Assembly (NCBI GenBank): GCA_963920525.1
Contig: OY986436.1
Location: 82,110,943-82,174,942, forward strand
DNA from: Dichetophora obliterata
Taxonomy: Eukaryota; Arthropoda; Insecta; Diptera; Sciomyzidae
Length of the DNA stretch: 64,000 nucleotides
Direction of reading: 5' to 3'
Shown: positions 34,150 through 46,101 of the stretch, piece by piece
Numbering within the stretch: position 1 is the stretch's first letter
How the letters are laid out: every line of letters begins with the position of its first letter
Made by a program: the position numbers and the translations under genes
The notes under the pieces: generated by a model
The model's database searches: none
What the model saw: the letters and a program-made list of their open reading frames with translations, nothing else
Told to the model about the DNA's origin: nothing

Positions 34150-34199
34150 TGCCTTTGTGGCAAAACAAAGCGTGTTGAAACTGCAAGCACATTTGGGCA

Positions 34200-34640
34200 G
34201 GGGCTTCAAGATCTTATTTGGAGCTTCTGGATCGAATTCAACGTCGTGCGATTTATTTGATAGAGGATGAAAGTATTTCATCCTCTCTCAACTCTCTTGG
34301 GCATCGACGCAATGTTGGTTGCCTAAGCCTTCTGTATAGGTATTACCACGGGAAGTGTTCAAGGGAGATACATGACCTGACGCCACCAGCTCGTGTCTTT
34401 CCCAGGTCCACTCGGGCAGCTAATTCGTTCTTTAGTCGCACAGTTAAGTTGTGGAATAGTCTTCCTGCGAGCGTGTTTCCCGGCAGTTTTGAACTGTGCA
34501 AATTTAAAACAAATATTCACCGGCACTACTCCGTCTATTCACCCTCCAACTAACTATCACCCATCTTCCGAATCAACATAATGCTTACGCATTTATAGGG
34601 GGCATCCCCTGAGCATTGGTTTAGTCTAAAAAAAAAGCAA
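34200..34640 (+). mobile_element. LINE 3' fragment (C-terminal ORF2)
   Basis: An open frame at 34218-34553 encodes LLDRIQRRAIYLIEDESI, LGHRRNVGCLSLLYRYYHG, PRSTRAANSFFSRTVKLWNS and LPASVFPGSFELCKF. This is the characteristic C-terminal end of a CR1/jockey-type LINE that lacks RNase H. No RT is present, so it is a 5'-truncated copy. The 3' UTR includes GGGGGCATCCCCTGAGCATT and ends in an A-run near 34633. A second copy lies inverted at 53385-53690. Confidence 0.82.
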
Positions 34641-35155
34641 TTCATATCAGTGCAGATTTTTAGTTATAACCCGTTACAAAAAATTATATTTTTACTGTTG
34701 GCAATTTAGCTTTTTTTTAAAAAAAAAAAAAGATGAAAGAACCAAGGCATGCTCCTTATGAAGATAACAAACACAATTATCTAAGTACACATACGTGGGT
34801 TGCCTTTTAAGTCTTGCGCATAGTTGCTATTAAGCAGATTTCATTACTGCTTTCATACATTTCTTACTAAAAGTGTACTATTTTCGGGCCTAAACACAAA
34901 TGTTGTGAATAATTCCACAACGCAACACTGTTTTAATTCCATGATTTCATATTTTTGTCGAATCATTTGGTGACCGTCAAGGCTCATTTATAAGGTTGTG
35001 GCACTTGAGAGCGATCTCGGTCGAACTGTCAGAATGGATGAAAAGAAATGAAACATGCAATAACAATAGAGTTCAGCTACTACAGCTTTTTCGCACCTTC
35101 TCCGCATTAGATCATCTTAAGAACCAGCCCAAATAACATTAACACATCTCAATAA

Positions 35156-35474
35156 GGCCATTCACAGTTCGAATACGCTGGTCTGCCTTTTGTACGATTT
35201 GCTATTTGTACGACATTTTAAGAAAGCGTATTTTGCTTTGTTGTTGTTTTGCATACAAACGCAAATACGCAGGCACGCGTAAATAAAAGCAGCCCTTGGA
35301 CGTGTTTTTTGTACCTCGTATTTTTATGCTCTGTCTACAGCCGCATAATCACATACATCACAGGGTTGCATAATTTTTTTATACGACAGTCACATGGCGA
35401 GGTGCTCACAGTTTGAACAATAACAAATGCTATAAATACGAATTGTTAAAAGTACGCTCAAACTGTGAATAGCC
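35156..35474. mobile_element. MITE with GGCC/TATTCACAG ends
   Basis: The left end GGCCATTCACAGTTCGAAT and the inverted right end GGCTATTCACAGTTTGAGC flank about 319 bp without coding. TAA precedes the left end and TTA follows the right end, compatible with a 2-3 bp A/T-rich duplication (PIF/Harbinger or Tc1-like); unresolved. Confidence 0.6.
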
Positions 35475-35699
35475 TTAATGATATCGATAGGAGTGGTCCA
35501 AAACAATCTAAAGTGAGAAAAATTTACCCACCATAATATGGGTTGGGCTCAGGGACAACACAAGACATAACAACTAACCATGCGTTTACATAGATCTAAT
35601 CATACATTAGTTTTCAATCTACTTTTGAGTTAACCTTTCGATAAGTTAACATCAAAAAAGCTACAGTTGTTAACAAAGGTACTCATGCGATGTAAAGGA

Positions 35700-38116
35700 G
35701 CAGTAGCCATATAATTTGTTCAACTAAAAGGTAAGTAAATTAAATTGTTAGCATTTCTACTGCTTCTACGGTTAGTGTTAAAATTTATAAGAGTTAGGAG
35801 TTCTGGTGAATCGAATACACCAGTTATGAGTTGGTATAAATAGACGATATCTGCAGTCTTCCTTATCAAAGCTTGCATTTTTAATAGTTTTAAACGATCC
35901 TCATAAGGAGAAAGGTTTAAAGTGTCCGTTGCACTTAAGCCCCTTAGAGCAAACCGAAAAAAACGTTTTTGGATTCTCTCTATACGTTCAACATGTACAT
36001 TGTAACTTGGGGACGAAACTTGACTTGCATACTCTAAGTGAGGTCGCACTATTGCATAATACAGCGTTGTAGTTGTGATCATACTATTAAATTCTTTGGC
36101 CCAGCGTTTCATAAACGCGAGCATAGAAGATGCTTTTTTACAAATGTAATCAATTTGAACGTTAAACGATAGCTTAGAATCCATGCATATACCAAGATCT
36201 TTGACAGTATCTTTTATCTTATAATCAAAAATTAAATTATTCCTTTTTCGCGAAAAGTTCATAGTTTGGCATTTATTTGGATTTAGAAACATATTATTTT
36301 CAAATTTCAAAGGATTTCAAATCAGACTGGAGCAGATCTGAATGGTCTTTAGCATTTATTGTTCTGTATATTTTCATGTCATCTGCATAGATAAGTAGAT
36401 GAGAGTGTTTGATGATGTGGGTTACATCATTAATGGCTAAAATAAACAGAAGTGGACCAAGGTGGCTACCTTGAGGAACACCTGATTCAGCAATAAATTC
36501 AGCTGACAACACGCCTCGAAATCGTATTTGATAAGATCGCTCTGTCAGATACGATTGAATCCAGCTTACAAAAAATTGTGGAAAACCCATTAACTTTAGT
36601 TTAAATAGAATTAAGTTGTGTGGCAGTTTATCAAATGCTTTACTAAAATCAGTGTAAAATAAAATGAATTTAAGCAAAACGTTGTAAAATCGAGGAGATT
36701 AGACACAGTGGATCTGCCAGTAACAAATCCATGCTGACGAGTTGTCATGACCTTCCCACAGCGAATTTTCACACGATCATACACGAGCCGCTCAAAAAGT
36801 TTTGGAATCGACGAGAGTTTCGCGATAGGCCTGTAGTTGCTTATATCTTTCTTACAACCTTTTTATAAATAGGACTTATAAAAGATTTTTTCCAAAAAAG
36901 TGGAAAAATACTTTCGCTAATTGATTTATTGAATAACATGCACTGCGGCAGGAATTCCTTCAGGTCCAGAATTAAAATCCTCATCGATCAATCCAATATA
37001 CTTTAAAATATCCTCTGAAGTAAAGGATATAGAATCCAACGAAACCCTGGGTGTAGAGTTCATATATTCAAAGTACTCTTCATCAGGATTGAAAGAGTCT
37101 GAACAAAAGGACTCTTTAAAGAGATTGGCAATAGACCACAAATTACGACAGGATCGTCAGTAAATCCGTCAGAGGTTTTAAATGATGAAGGGAATAATCC
37201 ATCAGATTTTTTTTTGGTGTTTATGAAACCCCAGAATTTCTGCGGATCAGACAATATTCTCAGCTTAATACTGTCTAAATAATTTTGATATAAGGTAGCT
37301 GAGCAATTTTCAAAATCCAGAAACAGAAATAAAAAAAATTAATTGAATCATCAAGAGTGTTATTATTAACATATTCTAAAATAGCATGAAGTTTACTTTG
37401 AAGTAAATGATTCAACTTCAAAAAGTCAGCTTTTTTAAAATTGAATTCATAAACTTTATCTATTGAGTTAGACTTTACTATATTATCCCTGTCTGATTTG
37501 TACAATATGCTCAATGGTGGATGGTATTCATCAACAGCAGTCAAAGCATGAGGGGCCCTCTCAACAATCACATTCTTACTGTCTGTAGTTAAGACCAGGT
37601 CAAGAAGTCTTTCACGACTATTATAAATACAACTCACTTGTTGTAAGTCAGAACATATATTATCAACAAATATATGCGCTTTTGCGAGTCTTCGAATTAG
37701 ATGCACAAAAATATGTATCATCGTCAGAAGATTCCCATTTCAAGTCAGGCAGATTAAAATCACCTAACAATAAAATGTCGTCATAAACGTCAATTATGCT
37801 TATAACGTATTCTATGCAATCCGCAAGGCTTGCATAAACTTCTACACTGCTCTTAGGAGGAACGTATGCATTAATAAGATATACATTAGAATTGCAATGT
37901 ACAACCTTAACGCATATAAGTTCGATGTCAGCAGAGCAGGGAATAACAATAATGGAACTAACGAAGGAGTTCCTTACAGCTAATAAGACACCTCCACCGA
38001 CATCAGAAGTATTGTCAGCGTGTCTATCTTTTCTATAAACTTCAAAACTGTTATCAAACAATTCTAAGTCAGTAATGCTTCCGTTTAACCAAGTTTCAGT
38101 CAGTGCGATAATTATC
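35700..38116 (-). pseudogene. CR1/jockey-type LINE ORF2: endonuclease and reverse transcriptase
   Basis: Minus strand, 5'-truncated at 38116 within the apurinic-type endonuclease: ALTETWLNGSITD, KDRHADNTSDVGGGVLLAV, YVPPKSSVEVYASL, LLLGDFNLPDLKWESSD (38116-37663). A linker follows (37721-36926), then the RT: NYRPIAKLSSIPKLFERLVY and QHGFVTGRSTVSN (near 36830-36700), FSKAFDKLPHNL, SGVPQGSHLGPLLF and YADDMKIYR with the catalytic aspartates (36677-36300). The C-terminus is FKDLGI-like and then LYYAIVRPHLEYASQV, RIERIQKRFFRFAL, ending at 35720. There are several frameshifts but every core motif is readable, so this is a relatively young dead copy. ORF1 is missing. Confidence 0.88.
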
Positions 38117-38120
38117 TATA

Positions 38121-38411
38121 TCGCTATATTCTATATTACAATAACTGGGGCGCCACGATTTGAAAATGGTTTTTTGTTCAGAACAAAAGAAAATTTGTTT
38201 GGTTGAACAAAAAGACGATACCTCAACTAGTTATCGAGTTGTCGATTTTTAAAATTTTTGCTTGGAACAATATCTGTTCAGTAAAATATCTATATCTTTA
38301 CCACTATCTAATAGATCTAAAATATTGACATGTCATTTGAAAGATCATTAAATTATATATTAGAAAAAAATATAAGTAAAGCAAATTTAAGCAATAATTT
38401 GAATTTTGTGA
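38121..38411 (+). repeat. Direct repeat, copy 1
   Basis: About 290 bp, nearly identical to 40402-40702. Shared blocks include ATTACAATAACTGGGG, GAAAATGGTTTTTTGTTCAG, GACGATACCTCAACTAGTTA and GCAATAATTTGAATTTTGTG. No coding. It abuts the truncated end of the LINE on its left and the Harbinger-like MITE on its right. Confidence 0.85.
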
Positions 38412-38429
38412 GCAAAGTATGAATACTTA

Positions 38430-38868
38430 GGCACATATTACACGATGATCGTTGATCGGCGTTCAAAATATTTTTGTTGTTGCTTTCAATGCGAAACTGT
38501 CAAAAAACACTGAGAGCCAGAGCGGATGAACAATTGTTAGGGCGATCAAGATATGTTCATTTTTGAACGCTGTACATGACAGCAATCACAATCGAAACAG
38601 TGTTGCTGGGTGGCAAAATTTAACATGTGTTCACTTTTAGCAGCTAAAAAGTACTAGAAGTACTGCTTTTCGACTGAAAGGTATTAAAAAAAAGTTGCAT
38701 GAAACCCTTATTTTTAACAAGAATTCTTACTGGAATAAAGAAAAAAAACAAGACTTGATCGCGATCATCATCAACGATCATCATGTGACCTACCAACGAT
38801 CAAAATGTAAAAGAGCGTAAAAAAGTGTTCATTGAACGCCGATCAACGATCATCGTGTAATATGTGCC
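38430..38868. mobile_element. 439-bp Harbinger-like MITE with TTA duplication
   Basis: Near-perfect terminal inverted repeats of about 38 bp start GGCACATATTACACGATGAT and CGTTGATCGGCGTTCAA. TTA stands outside both ends (38427-38429 and 38869-38871). The interior block TTGTTGTTGCTTTCAATG and ACTGTCAAAAA is shared with the MITE at 45949. TTA duplication and GGC start indicate PIF/Harbinger; no transposase is encoded. Confidence 0.8.
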
Positions 38869-38949
38869 TTAGAACAAAGAAAAGCAACGTGACAGTTCGA
38901 GCAAAGGCGGAAAAAGAGTGCATTTCTCTCAAGTGCCACAACCTTATAA

Positions 38950-39549
38950 ATGAACCTTGACCGTGGTGGTGAAAACTTACTCTCTTGCTCTCGCTCTCAA
39001 ATTTTTAATTTACTTTGAAACAACAACAATGCATGACCATGACCACCACCACCGTAACAGGGCACTTAGAGACCCTATAATTTGAACGTTGCTCAAAAAA
39101 GGACTCGCGTCTTTTGGTTCAATGAAATGCTGAAAAAATACAGCCGTGGTGGTTTAAAACACGTCTGCGATATGTCACAACTGCACCACTTGAGAAACGT
39201 AGAAATGTTAATGCTGAATGGATCATACTCCATCACGAGAATACGAGCTCCACATCCACACATCAGATTAAACAAAAGCGTTTTTCAGCAATAAAAACTT
39301 GGATTTGGTACCAAATGACTTCCTATTGTTTCCTCATATTTAGTAAACAAAGCGTGGCTAACGTCTTTCTTCGCTCGAATAGGCCGTTGAGGCTTTAAAA
39401 ACACCTGGTTTTGGAGGTATTCACTTCAGAGTGGTAAAACTGTTTCGAAAAGTGGTTAAAACGAATGCAAAAGTGTATTGATCATTTAAGAGAATATTTT
39501 AAAAACAATTTAAAAAACAATTATTTTCAGCCACTTGATTTTGTTTATT
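38950..39549. other. No supported gene
   Basis: A 70-codon frame at 39082-39294 has no recognisable domain and an unremarkable start. Nothing else was seen. Confidence 0.45.
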
Positions 39550-40084
39550 ACACAGTGCGACAAAATGGAACGAATTTGAAATACCTGGGAGATAATGCTA
39601 TTTTTCTGGTTGGTCTTGTCGAGTTAAAGAATGTTCTGCACTTGGAATTTGCCGGATGCCCCCAACATCTGGACTTACGGTAAAAAAACCGATTTTGCCC
39701 ACTTATTAGCCTATAACTTACCTGACTGTCCACAGACTTTAAAAATTTAACCGGATCCTGAAAGACGATACTTAAACCTTTCCAACGTTATGTATACTGC
39801 TTAAGACAACTTGAGAAAGCTGTGTGTGTTTACTCTGCAAATACAACTTTTTTTCAATTTTTTTTGGCTTTTTCAACTTTGACGATTTTTCTATATACTA
39901 AATTATGTAACGGATACACTAGACCTGTAAGGATTCATAAATATTATTTATAAACAATTTACACGCAATTTAGTTTTTAAAAATCGGTCGATAATTGATA
40001 AAGTTATTAATTTTTCATGAAAATCGATTTTTTTGAAAAATCCATTTTCAGCATGACAACTCAAAAATGTTTGCTTGACCATAT

Positions 40085-40390
40085 TATGTTTAAGTAGTCT
40101 TCATTAGTTTTGCGTTATAATGACCAGCAATACTCCGAAATCATTTTAATTTTATTTTTTCGTTCAAAATGTTTTTCTATTGTTGCCATTTCTTGGTGAA
40201 AATGTTCTCCTTGCTCATCGCTGAACTGGCCCATGATTTAATTATTATAGGTTGTATATTCGTTTGGCAACACCCGTAAACATGTAAACAAAAATATATT
40301 CTCTTTCAAATATAAATGACAACCAGGGTTTTGTGGTCTTCGCAGAATAAAGTTGTGTTTCAGTGCTTCGTTGTGAGTTTTTTTAAAAAA
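40085..40390 (-). pseudogene. Transposase-like remnant with FSDEQGE motif
   Basis: The minus strand reads IMGQFSDEQGEHFHQEMATI, then EKHFERKNKIKMISEYCWSL and a stop. An SDEQGERFHQ block followed about 25 residues later by a MxxDYCW-type block is, from memory, a hallmark of a large family of unnamed arthropod transposon-associated proteins. Upstream LRVLPNEYTTYNN is separated from it by a stop. Only about 60 residues survive. Confidence 0.6.
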
Positions 40391-40401
40391 GTAGTTATTC
40401 T

Positions 40402-40702
40402 ATATTTTGCTATATTCTATATTACAATAACTGGGGGCGCCACGATTTGAAAATGGTTTTTTGTTCAGAACAAAAGAAAATTTGTTTGGTTGAACAAAAA
40501 GACGATACCTCAACTAGTTATCGAGCTGTCGATTTTTAAAATTTTTGCTTGGAACAATATCTGTTCAGTAAAATATATATATCTTTACCACTATCTAATA
40601 GATCTAAAATATTGACATGTCATTTGAAAGACCATTAAATTATTTATTAGAAAAAAATATAAGTAAAGCAAATTTAAGCAATAATTTGAATTTTGTGAGC
40701 AG
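40402..40702 (+). repeat. Direct repeat, copy 2
   Basis: Second copy of 38121-38411, 2.28 kb away in the same orientation, differing by a handful of bases. It could be two insertions of one MITE or solo-LTR-like repeat; the 2 kb between them shows no retroelement genes. Confidence 0.85.
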
Positions 40703-43000
40703 GTTTATATTACTTCTGCTTTTAATTAGTGATAAAACCGTTATTTTTTTTTCAAAAATTTGCAGCAGTAAGGTGTCAAAAACATATTTTATATACAAAG
40801 TCTACAGTTTTATCTTTCATTTAATATGTAGAAATATACATTCGTTTTTTTAATTGACTCTAAGTTTAATATATTTGTTTCGATGATCAACTATTTAGTT
40901 TAATAAAATGGAAGATGTTGACCAAAACTGATCAGCTAATAGTTTCAAATTTTGTCACTTGCTTAAATTAAAGCGTCCAGTTTGAAAGGGAATATGCAAA
41001 ATTTGACTGTCAAGTCTTGGCGAGTGTAAACCAAGATAAAGTTGTCATTTCTGTTGCCAATTGAGTATTCAGTTAGTGACAGAATAAAACACAATTTAGT
41101 ATAACACATTAAAGTAGTTATCAAATTTATGATAAAAACGTTCGGAAAAGTATTTTAGCTATCTCCGATACCTGCAATCTAAAAAAAAAACGGTTTTGGC
41201 ATTCCTGACATTTATGTCATTCCTGTAACCATTAAAAAACATAAAATCCCTACAAATCAATTTCATGACATAATACCGTGTGACCTGAAGATATTTTAAC
41301 TTACTTTAGGCTTACGTTTAGCTTCAGTTTTATTTTTACATTTATCCATATTTCAAAAGAAAAAAGGCACTTTTGGGGGAATTACCCACAAATACTAACT
41401 TTTATAAGCAAAATGCTATGAAAATATTCAGTCTATATTTAAAAACATGTCTTCAAATAAATTTATCGCTAAACTGAGTCTTCTTTTACTAATTCAACTT
41501 AAAGCTAAAAAATAATTCAAATATTCATAAAATTTAAAAATTTTTGTGTTATGAGTACTGTATGTATTTCTTTTATTATTTCAATATTGATTTACATAAC
41601 AAAACATTGTCGTTACCTTTTTAAAATATTAATAAAATTTGCAATCAAAACAAACAAGTAGTGGGAAAACGTAGTAGAAAAGGAAGTATCCTTAGGTATT
41701 TAGTACTACGAAAGAGTATGATATTTAGGCAACTGAGCTATATTTTGTCATTAAAAAAATTACTCTTTTGTTCTCCTTTTCAATTTTACGGGTGTATATC
41801 TTCCTTCTTGTTAGAAAACGTCAAACGATTGGACAACCTATAGAAATTTAATCATGAACTGGCCTAAGTTTTTATATAAAATATTTCAAAGTTATGAAGA
41901 CGTGAAAAACAAAACATTAAATCAAGAAACAAACCATTTTTTTACATAAGAAAAGCTCTCATTGTATATTGTTGTAATTTTTACTTCTTCCACTTCTTCT
42001 CATTTTTTTAAATGTTCCGATTTTTTTAAAGCTTAACCTAAGAGAATGCAAAGAGCATAGAAAGCAAAGAGATTGTAGGAAAAATGTTCGTCAGCGCAAC
42101 ATGCTGTTTGATGATTCGCGAGAGAAAAAGTCCACAAAAACAAAATTCATCTCTTAAGTAAAGCTTTTAAAAATTCTGCACTTAAAAAAAATAATAACAA
42201 GTTAGAATTGCAACCACAATATGCAATGAGAGCTTAACTTATGTCAGGAATATGTTATTTTGTTTCTTTATTTACCGTTTTGTTTCTCACAGCTTTATCA
42301 CTTTGAAAACCATTTCATATAAAAAAATTTACTATTTAATAAAAAAAGAATGCAACTAATATTAAATGTGCGAAAAACCTAATAAACTTGTTACATTTGT
42401 GACTTCTTAATAGATATCAGTCATCGGTACAGTTTTAAAGATATCATATTAAGTTACCTGTGCTCCTATAAAAATGTGCAAAAGAACACGAAAAACGTTG
42501 TGCAGGCATTTGTTCAAAAACTATGTTTTCATCAATAACTCAGTCAATTACAAACCGATTTTTAAAAACTAAGTTGCGTCGTAATATTCAATGAACGTGT
42601 TTGCTTAGTATATTAACAGAAAGTGTGGTGTGTATATAAAATAGTGTGTACAAAAATCGTGAAATTTGGTAAATAATAAAAAAATTGAAAAAATTTAGTT
42701 TGCCGGACAAATTCACATAGATTCATCAAGTTTTTATAAACAATATGTATATCATTGGAAAGGTTTAAGTTTTTTATTCTAGAATCCGTTTATAAATTGA
42801 AAATCAATGCAACATTGGCTAATTTACAGCTTTATAAGTGCGCAAAGGTACAAAACCCGGTTTTTTAACGGTAAGTCAAGATTTTGGGGGTGTTTGGCGA
42901 ATTTCTGGTATGCAGTCTTGTTATACTCAACAAGACCTACATGAAAAATGGTAACACTTCCCAGGTATTTTGAACTGTCGCACCGCACCGTGTTATTCCA

Positions 43001-45124
43001 ATTGTAAGTACAAAATTTTTGAAAAATAACATAAAGTCAAAATGGAGTAAGGGATACATTTTATTTACCAAAGAAAAAAAAAATGGTTTTTTTGACCTCT
43101 TATAAAGATCATGTTAAAACTTAATTTCCTCAGATCGGCCCTCAGATTTTTAGAAAAAATATCCTTTAAGCGCCTGCGTTGTGTCTCATTTTTTCATATT
43201 TTTTAATATAGCTATTTTTCGAAAGGGTCCTGGTATATCGGTAAAGTTGGTGGCCTGAATTCCAAGATAACCCAGGTTCAGTCCAACCTCATGATTAACC
43301 TCAGAGGCTAATACCTGGCATACAAAACTTTCTGAGAACATGTGCCGTTCGAATTTGGTATAAAGCTCGAAGTTCCAGTTCTAGGTCATTTGAATACAAT
43401 TGAATAATAAACAAAAAAAAAATACAATTGATCATAAGAAGCACGGTCAAAGTCCTTTGAAGGCTAAAATGGTCAATCCGTTTTTTCTTTTATTTTTTGA
43501 AACTGTCTCATTAATTTCCAATGACCAATTCTTCTATTAATTTTTCTTTATCATTTTCTTCCTTCATGTGTGATGCACTTCTAAGTACCATCAATAGTGA
43601 GCATAAACTAGTCACGTTTCCTGCATAGCTGACAATAAATTCCTTACTTTCCTCTGGGCACTATTTGACTTTGTCCATAAAATGCAACCCACTCACATTG
43701 CAGCCATCCACCAGAGAGTAGCAACACTCATAATTCAGATACCAACAACAAATATAAAATACAACATTTTAAGAACCTTTACAACTAAATACGGATAATC
43801 TACAAAATATAGTTTGGCTTCACAATTTATGAGAAACGGGCGGAGTTTTTCCTACATTTATTATTATTTTTTCTCACTTGCTCGAAGTCCTCTGTGTTGC
43901 TTCAATTCATTTTATTCGAGAGAAAAACTATGTAAAGATGAGTGGGAGAGCGAGCGTGCGTTTATTTGTGTGTTGCGCGCAGAGAAATGCAGAGATTTAC
44001 CGTTTTATTCTTGACATTTCCAAAAGTTTAAGTTTTAATTTATGACACTTAAGTCTATACAGCAAGGAATAAACGAGAGACAACCCTGAAAATTTATTTC
44101 TATCTCTGTCTTGCAATTCGTCGTGTGATCACTGCTGGTGAATGAGTGAAAGAGAGGTAAGTAGCGGAGGAGGTTGGGTTTGCAGTTTGTGAAAAGGTAA
44201 ACAAAAACTTACAATTTTAGAGCATCATACTAATTTTAACGGGGTATCGAATAACTGCTTCGCACCGGGTCGTTATTTTAAAGGAAAATAAAATATATTT
44301 GGTTATTTAGAGTAACAGAACAAAAAGTGTTTGTCATATTTGCAGAAGTATTTAAAAAATAACAGCTTTCTAAGTTTTGATTTATTTATTACACAAACAG
44401 ACACTGAAATCGATTACATAAAATAATGCATTTTTGTAATTTTATGGAATCTATTTAAATACAGCCTTACCAATAAAAGAATTTAATACTCGAAAATACT
44501 GAGTATTAAGAATCCGTACTAAAACGATTTAAGCTGAGTGTTAAATTTAATTAGTACTAAACTGAGGAAATACACAGCTGACCCCTGTATTAAATATTTA
44601 ATTGTGGCTTTTACCCAAAAGATTTTTTGATATTTTTCTATTGCTTCAAAATATACCAAAATATATATATGGGGCATTCACAAAATTTGCCACCAGTTTT
44701 TTTTCCCATAAATTTTTTTATCGTTCATTAGTCAAAAATATTTGATACGTATTTTTTATTTCAATTTTATTTTCGAAAATTTTTTTTTATTTTACGATTT
44801 TAAAAAAGGACTTTTAAGAAAAGGAATCGCTTATACTGCAATAACTGATGAAGATAAAAAAATTTGTCCCATGGAAGACATGTGCGCCTTTTTGTAAGCT
44901 TTTGATTGATGTTAACTAAAACTAAATCACATTATTTTTTTTATTTCGAAAAATAGAGATTACCAACAATTTGTTTTTTTATTTAGCCTTAATTTTTGTT
45001 GTTTTTTTTTTTTGTTAAAATAAAAGCCAAAACATTATTCTTAATACTCGTAAAATTTAAGAGTGCACTCTTGAATACTGCAGAACTTGATGCAACAGAT
45101 GTCTCAGATGAAAATATACAGTCA
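43001..45124. other. 2.1 kb without a supported gene
   Basis: Mixed AT-rich DNA with homopolymer runs. No conserved frames, terminal repeats or RNA genes were recognised. Confidence 0.45.
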
Positions 45125-45129
45125 CACAG

Positions 45130-45458
45130 TGTTGCGGCAGCCGTTGCAACGAAAATTATTCCAATGAAACACAAAATATTAAGAACGCTGTTCAATTTAT
45201 TTAAAAGTTTTAATATCTGAAACAATTTATGTTGATGTAATATATCAAATGTAGGAAAAAATAACTTACTTATTCGTGCTTCTTGGCAAAACTTCAAAGC
45301 CGGAAGCAGCCATTAAACAAAGAGAAAAAAAAAAAACTAAATTATTTATATCCGCCCAATCGATTACATAAAGGTGATTGCAGAGTTTTAATTTAAGTAT
45401 TCAAGCACAAATTTTAGGAATTCGAACATATTAAATATTGGTATCTTTATATACAACA
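45130..45458 (-). repeat. BEL 3' LTR and polypurine tract
   Basis: 329 bp. On the coding strand it is directly preceded by the purine-rich GAGGGGCGGAA (45459-45469), the expected second-strand primer. The pol stop codon (45431) lies 28 bp inside this LTR. Confidence 0.92.
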
Positions 45459-45945
45459 TTCCGCCCCTCGTGAGCCGAAGGAGCATTAGCGATTTGAGGT
45501 TCACCAGAAACGTCTAGAACGGCAAGTTTCGATGCAGGTCTGCGTAGATTTCCTTTTGCTGTTTTTATTAGAGCTGATCTTACTTGACCATCTGGAGCAG
45601 AAAAAACTTCCAATATAATTCCGCGCTTCCATTCGCCTTGGCTCTCATTGTCGTCGCAAATTATGACCACGTCTCCAATCTGAATCGGCTTTACTCTTTG
45701 ATGCCACTTAGTACGACGAGTAAGCGTAGGTAAATATTCCAAAGTCCATCTGCGCCAGAATGTTTGTTTAAGCTGCTGCAAAATACGCCACTGCTTTTTT
45801 AGGCACACATTTTCTGAAACATTCGAAGTTTGTATGAAGTTTGGGCAACAAAGAATAAAATGGTTTGGTGTAAGCGGATCAGCTTCGGTACTCTCAATAG
45901 GCAAATGTGTAAGCAGGCGAGAATTTACCAAATTTTCAGCCTCAA
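45431..45945 (-). pseudogene. BEL pol C-terminus (DUF5641-like)
   Basis: After the MITE the frame resumes with VNSRLLTHLPIES, LTPNHFILC, FWRRWTLEYLPTLTRRTKWH, IQIGDVVIICDDNESQGEWK, RGIILEVFSAPDGQVRSALI, the usual tail of BEL/Pao integrases. The frame is the same as upstream because MITE plus duplication (156 bp) is a multiple of three. It stops inside the 3' LTR. Confidence 0.85.
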
Positions 45946-45948
45946 TAA

Positions 45949-46101
45949 TGCTGAGGTCAGACGATGCTCGTTTGCTCGGCGAGCAGATAATTTTGTTGTT
46001 GCTTCCAATGCAAAACTGTCAAAAATTTTGGAGAATACAACAACAACCACATTGCTCGGCCATGTGTTCGCCGAGCAAACGAGCATCGTCTGACCTCAGC
46101 A
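45949..46101. mobile_element. 153-bp Harbinger-like MITE in BEL pol
   Basis: Terminal repeats TGCTGAGGTCAGACGATGCT then CGTTTGCTCGGCGA are mirrored at the other end. TAA lies on both sides (45946-45948 and 46102-46104). The interior TTGTTGTTGCTTCCAATGCA and ACTGTCAAAAA matches the MITE at 38430, so both belong to one related group. It introduces stops into the integrase frame. Confidence 0.8.

Larger units (their letters stand above)
39550..43000. mobile_element. Diverged long-inverted-repeat transposon candidate
   Basis: 39550-40060 aligns with the reverse complement of 42500-43000. Shared blocks include CACAGTGCGAC/CGGTGCGACAG, AAATACCTGGGA, the GGTCTTGT(C/T)GAG block, CTTACGGTAAAAAAACCG/CTTACCGTTAAAAAACCG, ACTTAAACCTTTCCAA and AGTTTTTAAAAATCGGT. 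The arms are about 500 bp. A transposase-like remnant lies inside at 40085-40390 on the minus strand, and a direct repeat copy has inserted beside it. The remaining interior (40703-42499) is AT-rich with no gene seen. Confidence 0.5.

Noticed and set aside
39082..39294. 70-codon plus-strand frame with ATG
   Set aside because: No domain, no splice or promoter context; mirrored by another frame on the opposite strand, as expected by chance in this composition.
38121..40702. LTR retrotransposon flanked by the 290-bp direct repeats
   Set aside because: No gag or pol motifs, primer-binding site or polypurine tract between the repeats.
44989..45297. Open frames on both strands at the left BEL LTR
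   Set aside because: They straddle the LTR boundary and flanking target DNA, so they cannot be a conserved gene.
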